The position numbers and the translations under genes were made by a program. The notes below the pieces were generated by a model. The model had not been told where the DNA came from. It was given only the letters and a program-made list of their open reading frames with translations, and did no database searches. Below are positions 45,639 to 53,582 of a DNA stretch of 53,582 nucleotides, in pieces. How positions within the stretch are numbered: position 1 is the first letter of the stretch; each line of letters begins with the position of its first letter. The stretch spans positions 1 through 53,582 of the forward strand of contig DWWQ01000034.1 in assembly GCA_019119615.1 (NCBI GenBank). Direction: 5' to 3'. Origin of the DNA: Candidatus Alistipes stercoravium (GTDB lineage: Bacteria > Bacteroidota > Bacteroidia > Bacteroidales > Rikenellaceae).

Positions 45639-47639
45639 ATGTCTTTCAAATCACTGATGCTCCTTCTCGGTCTCGCATGCGCTCCGGCGGCCTTCGCAGC
45701 ACCGAAAAACTACACGATCGCCTCGCCGGACGGTGCCCTGCAGGGAACCGTTACGGTCGATGCGGAGATCCGGATCGCCCTCTCGGCCGACGGAAAGGCG
45801 TTGCTGGACCCCTCGCCCGTTGCCATGACGCTCTCCAACGATGTGGTATTGGGTCGCGACCCCAAAGTCATCAAGGCCAGGAAGCGCTCGGCTGACGAGA
45901 CATTCGATGCACATTTCTATAAGAAGGCGCAGGTCCGCGACCGCTACAACGAGCTGGCCATAGCCTTCCGCGGCGACTACAGTCTGGTCGTACGTCTCTA
46001 CGACGACGGCATGGCCTACCGTTTCGAAACGCGCAGGGAGGGCGAGATCACCGTCGAGAACGAGCTGGCGGAATTCAACTTCCCGGCCGACTTTACGACC
46101 TACGCCCCGTATGTGCACCGCACCGAACTGCGCGACTTCGAGTGGCAGTTCTCGAACGCCTTTGAGAACACCTATGTCAAGCTGCCCATGACGCAGCTCG
46201 ATGTGCGGCGGCTGATGTTCCTCCCCGTGCTCGTCGAAGGTCCCGAAGGGTGCAAGCTGCTCCTCACCGAATCGGATTTGAGGGACTACCCGGGGCTGTT
46301 TCTGGCCTCGTCGGCCGAGAAGCCGCAGCTGCGCGGCGTACTGGCAACCTATCCCAAAAACGTTGCCAACCCGAGCGGCTACAACAACCAGCAACAGATT
46401 GTCCTCGACCGCGAAAACTATATCGCCCGTACCGAAGGCACACGCACCTTCCCGTGGCGCGTGCTGGTCTACGCCCGCGAGGATTCCGACCTGCTCGCAT
46501 CGGATATGACCTACCGGCTGGCCCCGGCGTCGAAGATCGACGATACGTCGTGGATCCGCCCCGGCAAGGTTGCCTGGGACTGGTGGCACGCCCTGAACCT
46601 CTACGGCGTCGATTTCGAGGCGGGCATCAACACCCGGACCTACAAGTACTACATCGACTTCGCCGCCCAGAACGGCCTGGAGTACATCCTTATCGATGAC
46701 GGCTGGTCCGTAAACGGCCCGGCCGACCTGCTGCAGGTTGTTCCCGAGATGGATCTCGAGGAGCTGGTGGCCTACGGCCGCGAGCGCGGCGTCGGCATCC
46801 TGCTCTGGGCCGGACACGCCCCCTTCGAGAACGGCATGGAAGAGGCCGTGAAGCACTACGCCGAGATGGGCATCAAGGGCTTCAAGGTGGACTACATGAA
46901 CCGCGACGACCAGCAGGTCGTGCAGTTCCTGCACCGCGCCGCGGAGCTCTGCGCCAAATACCACATGGTTCTCGACTTCCACGGAGTCTTCAAACCCGCG
47001 GGCATGAACCGCACCTGGCCCAACGTCCTCAACTTCGAGGGTGTCTTCGGCCTGGAGAACATGAAGTGGTCGCCGGAGACCACCGACATGGCAACCTACG
47101 ACGTTACAATGCCCTTCATCCGCATGGCCGCCGGTCCGGTAGACTATACGCAGGGCGCCATGCGCAACGCCACGAAGGAGAACTACCGGCCCGTGCACGG
47201 CGAGCCGATGAGCCAGGGCACGCGCTGCCGCCAGGTGGCCGAATACGTCGTCTTCGAGTCGCCGCTCAACATGTTGAGCGACTCGCCCTCGAACTACCTC
47301 CGCGAACGGGAGACGCTCGATTTCATCGCGGCGATCCCCACCGTCTGGGATGAGATCGTGCCGCTGAAGAATGCCGTCGGCGAGTACATCTCCGTGGCAC
47401 GCCGCGCGGGCGACGTCTGGTATGTCGGCGCCCTGACGGGATGGGAGGCCCGCGAGCTGGAGCTCGACCTCTCGTTCCTCGGCGCAGGGCCGTGGCAGGT
47501 CGAGAGCTTCAGCGACGGCGCCAATGCCGCCCGCGTGGCCCGCGACTACCGGCGTGAATGCTCGGAGCTTCCTTCGGACGGGAAGCTCCGCGTGAAGCTC
47601 GCCCCGGGCGGCGGCTTCGCGGCCCGCATCACGCGGTAA
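45639..47639 (+). CDS. glycoside hydrolase family 97 enzyme
   Basis: 666 residues. Signal peptide MSFKSLMLLLGLACAPAAFA, N-terminal beta-sandwich (about 25-270), and a TIM barrel with DTSWIRPGKVAWDWWHALNL, EYILIDDGWS, and GFKVDYMNRDDQQVVQFLH. Family GH97 contains SusB (inverting alpha-glucosidase) and retaining alpha-galactosidases. The Asp in KVDYMNRDDQ sits where the retaining members place their nucleophile, so a retaining enzyme is more likely; the substrate is not settled. It is not in a visible PUL: no susC/susD pair is nearby. It is followed by a terminator. Confidence 0.85.
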   Translation: MSFKSLMLLLGLACAPAAFAAPKNYTIASPDGALQGTVTVDAEIRIALSADGKALLDPSPVAMTLSNDVVLGRDPKVIKARKRSADETFDAHFYKKAQVRDRYNELAIAFRGDYSLVVRLYDDGMAYRFETRREGEITVENELAEFNFPADFTTYAPYVHRTELRDFEWQFSNAFENTYVKLPMTQLDVRRLMFLPVLVEGPEGCKLLLTESDLRDYPGLFLASSAEKPQLRGVLATYPKNVANPSGYNNQQQIVLDRENYIARTEGTRTFPWRVLVYAREDSDLLASDMTYRLAPASKIDDTSWIRPGKVAWDWWHALNLYGVDFEAGINTRTYKYYIDFAAQNGLEYILIDDGWSVNGPADLLQVVPEMDLEELVAYGRERGVGILLWAGHAPFENGMEEAVKHYAEMGIKGFKVDYMNRDDQQVVQFLHRAAELCAKYHMVLDFHGVFKPAGMNRTWPNVLNFEGVFGLENMKWSPETTDMATYDVTMPFIRMAAGPVDYTQGAMRNATKENYRPVHGEPMSQGTRCRQVAEYVVFESPLNMLSDSPSNYLRERETLDFIAAIPTVWDEIVPLKNAVGEYISVARRAGDVWYVGALTGWEARELELDLSFLGAGPWQVESFSDGANAARVARDYRRECSELPSDGKLRVKLAPGGGFAARITR

Positions 47640-47660
47640 GGACCGGCATATTCCCGAACA

Positions 47661-47688
47661 AAAGCAGCGGCTTACACCGCTGCTTTTG
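47661..47688 (+). terminator. terminator after the GH97 gene
   Basis: AAAGCAGCGG (47661-47670) pairs with CCGCTGCTTT (47677-47686), followed by TG. Confidence 0.65.
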
Positions 47689-47712
47689 TGTGCATAAATG
47701 AAAAGAATTGCG

Positions 47713-47720
47713 TATCTTTG
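47713..47720 (+). promoter_or_regulatory. -7 element of the ychF operon
   Basis: TATCTTTG, 61 nt before the ychF ATG. The closest TTTTG upstream gives a 24-nt spacer, slightly long. Confidence 0.5.
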
Positions 47721-47781
47721 CCTCCTGCAAAGGCGCGAGGCGCGCTGAAGATCCGAAACGAAAACAAACGAATAACAGCAT

Positions 47782-48882
47782 ATGGCATTACAGTGTGGCA
47801 TCGTAGGGCTCCCGAACGTCGGGAAATCGACCCTCTTCAACTGCCTGTCGAACGCAAAGGCGCAGGCGGCGAACTTTCCTTTCTGCACGATCGAACCCAA
47901 CGTCGGGGTGATCACCGTGCCCGACCAGCGGCTCGTGCGGCTGGCCGAAATCGACAACCCGAAGCGCGTCATCCCCACGACGATCGAGATCGTCGATATC
48001 GCCGGTCTGGTCAAGGGCGCCTCGAAGGGCGAGGGTCTGGGCAACAAGTTTCTGGGCAACATCCGCAACACGAATGCCATCATCCATGTGCTGCGCTGCT
48101 TCGACAACGGCAACATCACCCATGTGGACGGTTCGATCGATCCCGTGCGCGACAAGGAGATCATCGACACCGAGCTGCAGCTGAAGGACCTCGAGACGGT
48201 CGAAAACCGGCTCGCAAAGACCCAGAAGGCCGCCACGTCGGGCGGCGACAAGCAGGCCAAGCGGGCCGTGGAGCTGCTGCTCCAGTACAAGGCGGCCCTC
48301 GAGCAGGGCAAGAGCGCCCGCACGATCGAACTCGAGAAGGAGGACCGCAAGCTGGTCGCCGACCTGAACCTGCTGACCGACAAACCGGTACTCTACGTCT
48401 GCAACGTCGATGAGCAAAGTGCCGCGACGGGCAACGCCTACACCGAGGCGGTGCGTGCGGCCATCGCCGACGAGAAGGCCGAGATGCTCGTCATCGCCGC
48501 CGCCACCGAAGCCGACATTGCCGAGCTGGAGAGCTACGAGGAGCGGCAGATGTTCCTCGAGGACCTCGGGCTCGAGGAGTCGGGCGTGGCCCGTCTGATC
48601 AAGGCGGCCTACAAGCTGCTCAACCTCGAGACCTTCTTCACCACGGGAGCCGACGAGACCCGCGCATGGACCTACTCGCGCGGCATGAAGGCCCCGCAGA
48701 CGGCCGGCATCATCCACACCGACTTCGAACGGGGATTCATCCGCGCCGAGGTCATCAAGTACGACGACTACGTTACGCTCGGCTCCGAGAAGGCCTGCCG
48801 CGATGCGGGCAAGATCGGCATCGAGGGTAAGGAGTATGTCGTTCAGGACGGCGACATCATGCACTTCCTGTTCAACGTCTGA
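47782..48882 (+). CDS. ychF: redox-regulated ATPase YchF
   Basis: 366 residues, an Obg-family P-loop protein of full length. G1 GLPNVGKSTLFNCLSNAKAQAANFPFCTIEPNVG, G3 DIAGLVKGASKGEGLGNKFLGNIR, a coiled-coil insert around 130-200, and the C-terminal TGS domain ending KEYVVQDGDIMHFLFNV. YchF binds ATP in preference to GTP and associates with ribosomes. It heads a ychF - SIMPL - gltX - galM run of closely spaced genes. Confidence 0.95.
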   Translation: MALQCGIVGLPNVGKSTLFNCLSNAKAQAANFPFCTIEPNVGVITVPDQRLVRLAEIDNPKRVIPTTIEIVDIAGLVKGASKGEGLGNKFLGNIRNTNAIIHVLRCFDNGNITHVDGSIDPVRDKEIIDTELQLKDLETVENRLAKTQKAATSGGDKQAKRAVELLLQYKAALEQGKSARTIELEKEDRKLVADLNLLTDKPVLYVCNVDEQSAATGNAYTEAVRAAIADEKAEMLVIAAATEADIAELESYEERQMFLEDLGLEESGVARLIKAAYKLLNLETFFTTGADETRAWTYSRGMKAPQTAGIIHTDFERGFIRAEVIKYDDYVTLGSEKACRDAGKIGIEGKEYVVQDGDIMHFLFNV

Positions 48883-48926
48883 CCGGCGTCAGGCAACCGT
48901 TGTCCGAACCTTAAAAACCATAAGCC

Positions 48927-49655
48927 ATGAAAAACGCGAAGTATCTGCTGATCGGCCTTGCGGCCGTCGCATGCGCCGTCATTCTGGGACGCGCCTACAC
49001 CTACAAGTACCGTGCACAGGACACGATCCTCGTAACGGGACTGGGCGAGACGGAGTTCACGTCGGATCTGATCGTCTGGTCGGGAGAGCTTACGGCCGAG
49101 GCGCAGCAGGTTGCCGCCGGATATGCCGAGATCGAGCGCAGCAAGCAAAAGGTCCAGCAGTACCTCGCCGACAAGGGCATCCCGTCCGACGCCGTGGTCT
49201 TCGCCTTCGTGAATGTGGACAAGCAGTACGACCCGGTCTACAACGCCAACGGCAACTGGGCCGGGCAACGCTTCACGGGATACCGTCTGCGGCAGCGTTT
49301 CACGGTGGAGTCCTCCGACGTGGAGAAGGTCGAGACCGTCTCGCGCGAGATCTCCTCGCTGATCGCCCAGGGCGTCTCGATCGAGGCCTACGCCCCGGAC
49401 TACTACTACACGAAGCTCGACGACGTGAAGATGGGCCTGATCGAAACGGCTTCGGCCGATGCGCGGATGCGCGCCGAGAAGATCGCCCGCAACGCCGGCA
49501 CGAAGATCGGGCGCGTGGCTTCGGCCCGCATGGGCGTCTTCCAGATTACGGGAGCCAACACCAACGAGGAGTTCTCGGCCGGAGGGTCGTTCAACACCGC
49601 CTCGCGGCAGAAGAAGGCCCGCATCACCATGCGCGTGGAATACCGCGTAAAGTAG
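48927..49655 (+). CDS. SIMPL (DUF541) domain protein
   Basis: 242 residues. An N-terminal membrane anchor or uncleaved signal ([19 protein letters not shown]) and a SIMPL domain: [27 protein letters not shown] at the start and [25 protein letters not shown] near the C-terminus. It is a periplasmic protein of uncertain role; family members affect oxidative or envelope stress in some bacteria. 44 nt after ychF and 34 nt before gltX. Confidence 0.82.
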   Translation: MKNAKYLLIGLAAVACAVILGRAYTYKYRAQDTILVTGLGETEFTSDLIVWSGELTAEAQQVAAGYAEIERSKQKVQQYLADKGIPSDAVVFAFVNVDKQYDPVYNANGNWAGQRFTGYRLRQRFTVESSDVEKVETVSREISSLIAQGVSIEAYAPDYYYTKLDDVKMGLIETASADARMRAEKIARNAGTKIGRVASARMGVFQITGANTNEEFSAGGSFNTASRQKKARITMRVEYRVK

Positions 49656-49689
49656 GCGCCACGGCAGGAAGATCCGGCCACACAACCCT

Positions 49690-51252
49690 ATGAGCATTCA
49701 AAATTCGAAACACGATATGGAAAGACCCGTTCGGGTGCGCTTCGCACCCAGCCCCACCGGACCGCTGCACATCGGCGGCGTCCGCACGGCCCTTTACAAC
49801 TACCTCTTCGCCCGGCAGCACGGAGGCACGATGATCCTCCGCATCGAGGATACCGATTCGCAGCGCTTCGTTCCCGGAGCCGAGGAGTATATCATGGAGT
49901 CGCTCCGCTGGTGCGGCATCGAGATCGACGAGGGCGTCGGTGTCGGCGGCCCCCACACTCCCTACCGCCAGAGCGAGCGGCGCGAAATCTACCTCAAATA
50001 CGCCCTGCAGCTTGTCGATGCGGGCTGGGCCTACTACGCCTTCGATACGGCCGAAGAGCTCGACGCCCTGCGCCACGAAGCCGAGGCGCGCGGCGAGGCC
50101 TTCGCCTACAACTATGCCGTACGCGAGAAGTTGGCCACCTCGCTGGCCCTGCCGGCCGAGGAGGTCCGCGCGCGCATCGACCGCGGCGACCAGTGGGTCA
50201 TCCGCTTCAAGATGCCCGAAAACCGGATCGTCAGCATGGATGACCTGATCCGCGGTCATGTCGAGGTGAACACCTCGACGCTCGACGACAAGGTGCTCTA
50301 CAAGTCGGCCGACGCCCTGCCCACCTACCACCTTGCGAACATCGTGGACGACCACCTGATGGAGGTTTCGCACGTCATCCGCGGCGAGGAGTGGCTGCCG
50401 TCGCTGCCGCTGCACTACCTGCTCTACGAGGCCTTCGGATGGAGCGATTCGCGTCCCGAGTTCGCCCACCTGCCCCTGCTGCTCAAGCCCACGGGCGGCG
50501 GCAAGCTCTCCAAGCGCGACGGCGACAAGATGGGATTCCCGGTCTTCCCGCTCTTCTGGAAATCTCCCGCAACGGGCGAAACGGCCCACGGATACCGCGA
50601 GGACGGCTACTTCCCCGAAGCCTTCATCAACATGCTCGCCCTGCTGGGCTGGAATCCCGGCACAGAGCAGGAGCTTTTCACGATGCAGGAGCTTATCGAC
50701 AGCTTCTCGCTCGAGCGCGTCTCGAAATCCGGCGCCCGCTTCCAGCCCGACAAGGCCCGCTGGTTCAATGCCCAGTACATGCACCGCAAGACGAATGCCG
50801 AACTGGCTGCCGTCTACCAGCCGATCCTGCGCGAGCACGGCATCGAGGTTTCGGACGAGGTGGCCGGCAAGGCCGCAGGCATCATGAAGGAGCGCGCCCA
50901 GCTGACGACCGACCTCTGGGACCTGACCTCCTACTTCTTCATCGCCCCCACGGAGTACGAGGAGAAACAGGTGCGCAAATACTGGAAGGGGCAGAATCCG
51001 GAGATCCTGCGCGAGCTGCGCGGCGTGCTGGAGGGCATCGACGACTTCTCGAAAGAGCATACCGAGGAGGTCGTTCACGCCTGGATCGAACAGAAGGGCT
51101 ACGGCATGGGCCAGGTGATGAACACGCTGCGGCTGGCGCTCGTAGGCGCCGGCAAGGGCCCCGGCATGTACGACGTAACGGAATTTATCGGCAAGCAGGA
51201 GTGTCTGCGACGCATCGACCACCTGCTGGCCACACTCAAACCCACTGAATAA
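49690..51252 (+). CDS. gltX: glutamyl-tRNA synthetase
   Basis: 520 residues, class I synthetase. The HIGH region is [26 protein letters not shown] and the KMSKS equivalent is [16 protein letters not shown], followed by the C-terminal anticodon-binding helical domains. It charges tRNA-Glu. The start could be ATG 49690 or the ATG at 49717 ([12 protein letters not shown]); the downstream one places the HIGH motif at the more usual distance. It is followed by galM after 1 nt. Confidence 0.95.
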   Translation: MSIQNSKHDMERPVRVRFAPSPTGPLHIGGVRTALYNYLFARQHGGTMILRIEDTDSQRFVPGAEEYIMESLRWCGIEIDEGVGVGGPHTPYRQSERREIYLKYALQLVDAGWAYYAFDTAEELDALRHEAEARGEAFAYNYAVREKLATSLALPAEEVRARIDRGDQWVIRFKMPENRIVSMDDLIRGHVEVNTSTLDDKVLYKSADALPTYHLANIVDDHLMEVSHVIRGEEWLPSLPLHYLLYEAFGWSDSRPEFAHLPLLLKPTGGGKLSKRDGDKMGFPVFPLFWKSPATGETAHGYREDGYFPEAFINMLALLGWNPGTEQELFTMQELIDSFSLERVSKSGARFQPDKARWFNAQYMHRKTNAELAAVYQPILREHGIEVSDEVAGKAAGIMKERAQLTTDLWDLTSYFFIAPTEYEEKQVRKYWKGQNPEILRELRGVLEGIDDFSKEHTEEVVHAWIEQKGYGMGQVMNTLRLALVGAGKGPGMYDVTEFIGKQECLRRIDHLLATLKPTE

Positions 51253-51253
51253 G

Positions 51254-52309
51254 ATGGTAGATATCCAACAGCATGTCTGGGGCATGACCCCCGAAGGCGA
51301 GGCGATCATCCTCTACACGCTGCGCAACGACCGCGGCGCCGAGGTGCGACTCTCGAACTACGGCGCCGCGATCGTCGCCGCCGTGATGCCCGACCGCGAA
51401 GGCCGCATGGCCGACGTCGTGCTGGGATACAAGCGTCCCGAGGGCTATTTCCACGACGGTGCCGCCGCCGGCAAGAGCGTGGGCCGCTGCGCCAACCGCA
51501 TCGCCTACGGCAGGATGACCGTCGAGGGCAAGGAGTACACGCTCGAGGTGAACAACGGGGTGAACCACCTGCACGGCGGCACGAAGAACTTTGCCAACCG
51601 GGTCTGGGAGAGCCGCGTGGAGACCAACCGCGTGGTCATGACCCTGCTCTCGGAGGACGGCGACCAGGGCTATCCGGGCGAGCTGTGCGTCGAGGCGATT
51701 TTCGACTTCGACGAAGACTGCGCGCTGGAGATCACCTATCTGGCCCGCACCGACCGGACAACCGTCGTGAACCTCACGAACCACGTCTATTTCAACCTGG
51801 CGGGCGAAGACTCCGGGGCGGTCCTCGACCACGAACTGCAACTCAACGCCTCGAAGGTGCTCGAAATGAACGAGCGGCAGATCCCCACGGGGCAACTGCT
51901 CGACGTGGAGGGCACACCGCAGGATTTCCGGTCGTTCCGGACATTCCGCCCGGGCATCGACGCCGAGTTCAACCATATCCGCGACTTCAAGGGCTACGAC
52001 CATCCCTTCGTCATCGACGGCTGGAAGCCCAACATTCTGGGCGAGGTGGGCACGCTGCGCGACCCGCATTCGGGCCGCCGCGTCGAGGTGCTCTCGTCGC
52101 AGCCCAGCGTGATGATCTACACGGGCAACTGGCTCGCGGGCGGCTGCCCCGAGACCAAGCACGGCGGGCAGTATGCCGACTACGACGGCGTGGCCATCGA
52201 ATGCCAGAACTACCCCGATGCCGTGAACCACGCCGACTTCCCGTCGCCGCTGCTCCACCCGGGCGAAACCTACTGCCAGAAGATCGTGTTCCGCTTCGGA
52301 GTCTGCTGA
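51254..52309 (+). CDS. galM: aldose 1-epimerase (galactose mutarotase)
   Basis: 351 residues. Catalytic base/acid regions are visible: NRIAYGRMTVEGKEYTLEVNNGVNHLHGG, TNHVYFNLAG (catalytic His), and VAIECQNYPDAVNHADFPSPLLHPGETY near the C-terminus (catalytic Glu). It interconverts alpha and beta aldohexoses. No signal peptide, so it is cytosolic. It follows gltX by one base, so it is translated from the same message, although the two are functionally unrelated. Confidence 0.92.
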   Translation: MVDIQQHVWGMTPEGEAIILYTLRNDRGAEVRLSNYGAAIVAAVMPDREGRMADVVLGYKRPEGYFHDGAAAGKSVGRCANRIAYGRMTVEGKEYTLEVNNGVNHLHGGTKNFANRVWESRVETNRVVMTLLSEDGDQGYPGELCVEAIFDFDEDCALEITYLARTDRTTVVNLTNHVYFNLAGEDSGAVLDHELQLNASKVLEMNERQIPTGQLLDVEGTPQDFRSFRTFRPGIDAEFNHIRDFKGYDHPFVIDGWKPNILGEVGTLRDPHSGRRVEVLSSQPSVMIYTGNWLAGGCPETKHGGQYADYDGVAIECQNYPDAVNHADFPSPLLHPGETYCQKIVFRFGVC

Positions 52310-52341
52310 TTCCGCCGGGGACGACAACCTGCATTCCGCAC

Positions 52342-52378
52342 AAAGCCCCCATACCGGAAGGTCGGGGGCTTTTTTTCT
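52342..52378 (+). terminator. terminator after galM
   Basis: AAAGCCCCC (52342-52350) pairs with GGGGGCTTT (52364-52372), followed by TTTTT. Confidence 0.8.
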
Positions 52379-52500
52379 CGGTATCTACGGAGCCTTTCGC
52401 AGAAAACCCGTTCTCCGGCCGGTCCGACAGGAGCAAGAAAGAAATCCCCGAAGAGGGAATAAACCGATCATTTTACAAGCTAAAACAATCTTTTCAAATC

Positions 52501-53277
52501 ATGATTCAGCTTACATCGAAAGCGGCAAGAATACTCTATTCCATCCTTGCGAGCGTGATCATCATCCTCTTCTGGAGAAACATCGGCTTTGTAACCGCAC
52601 TTTTCGACGTACCGGGCGACTCGATCCTCGGTCTGTCGATAAAGGCACTGCTCCTTACTCTTGTCGCTTTGATTCTGACAACCGTCGTAATCAAGCCGAA
52701 AGAGCTGTTTTCTTTTCTCGGATTGAGTGGAAACATCCTCAAGGGATTCGGAATCGCACTCCTGTGTGTACTGCCGCTGTATCTCATGTTTCCCTTCTTC
52801 GGAAACATCAATACGGAATTGACCTGCTCCGTGATTTATGACAGGGCCATCCTGACCGGATTCAAGGAGGAGTTGGTGTTCCGGGCCCTTATGTTCGGAT
52901 TGCTTTTCCGGTATGCAAAAACCGGCTTCTTCTGGGCGGCCATATTGCCGGCCCTCTATTTCGGCTCCGTGCATCTCTATCAAGGGCACGATGTTCTTTC
53001 GGCGCTCGCGGCTTTCGGCGTAACCTTTATCGGGGCACTCTATTTCAGTTGGATATACGTCGAATGGAATTTCAACCTATGGATTCCGGCCGGATTGCAT
53101 ATACTGATGAACGGAGCATGGTTTGTTTTCACCATGGAAGGCACTGAAGTCGCTGCGGGAGGCGTGATTTCCAATATTGCCCGAATGATCAGCATTGCAT
53201 TGGCTGTTGTCATCACGGTCTATTATCACAAGAAAAAAGGTGAGAAGGTCTTCGATTATCCCATCTTGAAGTTCTGA
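52501..53277 (+). CDS. CPBP-family intramembrane metalloprotease
   Basis: 258 residues with seven or eight hydrophobic segments. Motif I is FKEELVFRALMFGLLFRY (EExxxR), motif II is ALYFGSVHLYQG and motif III is GLHILMNGAWF: the glutamates, histidines and asparagine of CPBP (Abi/CAAX protease) proteins. Members include prenyl-protein peptidases and bacteriocin self-immunity proteins; the role here is unknown. The start at 52501 follows the galM terminator; a much longer in-frame opening from 51685 runs through galM and is rejected. GC content is lower than in its neighbours. Confidence 0.82.
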   Translation: MIQLTSKAARILYSILASVIIILFWRNIGFVTALFDVPGDSILGLSIKALLLTLVALILTTVVIKPKELFSFLGLSGNILKGFGIALLCVLPLYLMFPFFGNINTELTCSVIYDRAILTGFKEELVFRALMFGLLFRYAKTGFFWAAILPALYFGSVHLYQGHDVLSALAAFGVTFIGALYFSWIYVEWNFNLWIPAGLHILMNGAWFVFTMEGTEVAAGGVISNIARMISIALAVVITVYYHKKKGEKVFDYPILKF

Positions 53278-53582
53278 CTTTCTTCATTCTCCGCGTAAAG
53301 GAGTCATCTGCACAAGACAGGGCGCGCCTCAACTTGCCCCACCAAAAGGCGCCGAAAACCGCTGTTTTTTGCTTCGCCGGCAAAATGAAAAAACCCTGAT
53401 TTCGTTTGGAAATCAGGGTTTTGCAACTTTTTGCTTCTCTTCAAAGTGGTACCACCAGGGATTGATGTGTCCTTGTAAGCACTTGTATCTCAACGCTTTG
53501 CCTTTGGCTTCTATAAAAAAGCCACGAGACTGGCACGTTTAATCTACAATAGAATTCACCTTATTTCAGAAACACGTTACGT
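53278..53582. other. non-coding right edge with a terminator and a short coding-like remnant
   Basis: A 14-bp hairpin (AAAACCCTGATTTC ending 53403, with GAAATCAGGGTTTT at 53409-53422) lies about 110 nt past the CPBP stop. On the minus strand 53520-53425 reads GFFIEAKGKALRYKCL, then QGHINPWWYHFEEKQKVAKP and a stop, just before this hairpin. It has an in-frame TAA upstream (around 53540) and no ATG. That looks like the tail of a degraded or differently framed gene. Confidence 0.35.
53389..53424. terminator. bidirectional hairpin terminator
   Basis: AAAACCCTGATTTC and GAAATCAGGGTTTT pair perfectly, with T-rich ends on both strands. Confidence 0.65.

Noticed and set aside
45651..48383. 910-codon minus-strand frame
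   Set aside because: Antisense to the GH97 and ychF genes, both of which are unambiguous.
51685..52500. N-terminal extension of the CPBP protease through galM
   Set aside because: The in-frame opening is antiregister to galM and crosses the galM terminator; the membrane protein starts naturally at 52501.

Overview
The window looks like chromosome from an anaerobic gut member of the Bacteroidota, most like Alistipes/Rikenellaceae. That assignment is inferred from GC-rich coding sequence, recurrent promoters of the form TTTG-N19-21-TAnnTTTG, weak Shine-Dalgarno signals, a GH97 glycosidase, OprO/P-type porin and other barrel proteins, and the style of the integrative element. It was not tested by any search.

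Layout. Bases 1-350 hold two tandem leftward promoters. 351-3584: a YiiX-like lipoprotein, an MgtC/SapB membrane protein, rpmI and rplT separated by a structured 212-nt leader, and an iron superoxide dismutase fused to a rubredoxin domain. 3701-8448: an outer-membrane barrel translationally coupled to a large TPR protein. 8693-15351: one long leftward operon, sufB - flavodoxin-fold reductase - sufC - sufD - sufS - tmk - DoxX/MauE-like protein. A tRNA-Ser(GCT) follows at 15696-15787.

15773-26129 is a roughly 10.3-kb genomic island inserted in the 3' end of that tRNA gene. It is bounded by a 16-bp direct repeat, and the displaced tRNA terminator lies just outside its right end. It carries a frameshifted tyrosine integrase, two pairs of small helix-turn-helix proteins, a frameshifted DUF2958 gene, a truncated AbiH gene, an N-terminally truncated Rhs protein with a JAB-like metallopeptidase tip and a downstream candidate immunity gene, remnants of a TOPRIM-like protein and an FKBP isomerase, a possible small RNA, and an intact Fic protein with its own operator. 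No relaxase or conjugation genes were seen, so it is probably a decayed or trans-mobilised defence/toxin island.

26254-38849: housekeeping and envelope genes (aminopeptidase C, thiol peroxidase, porin, DnaQ-like exonuclease, guaA/DUF3795/guaB operon, NlpE-like lipoprotein, panB, SpoU methyltransferase, a barrel protein with a G9 tract in its signal peptide, glnS). 39055-45334: DUF2089 regulator plus membrane protein, then a leftward operon of acidic protein - rsmI - DUF389 - lipid A-type acyltransferase - GT2. 45639-53277: GH97 glycosidase, the ychF - SIMPL - gltX - galM operon, and a CPBP-family intramembrane protease.

The most unusual items are the SOD-rubredoxin fusion, the structured rpmI-rplT leader, the oxidoreductase embedded in the suf operon, and the island with its repeated TTCGGTGTAC sites, nested hairpin and truncated Rhs/JAB cassette.
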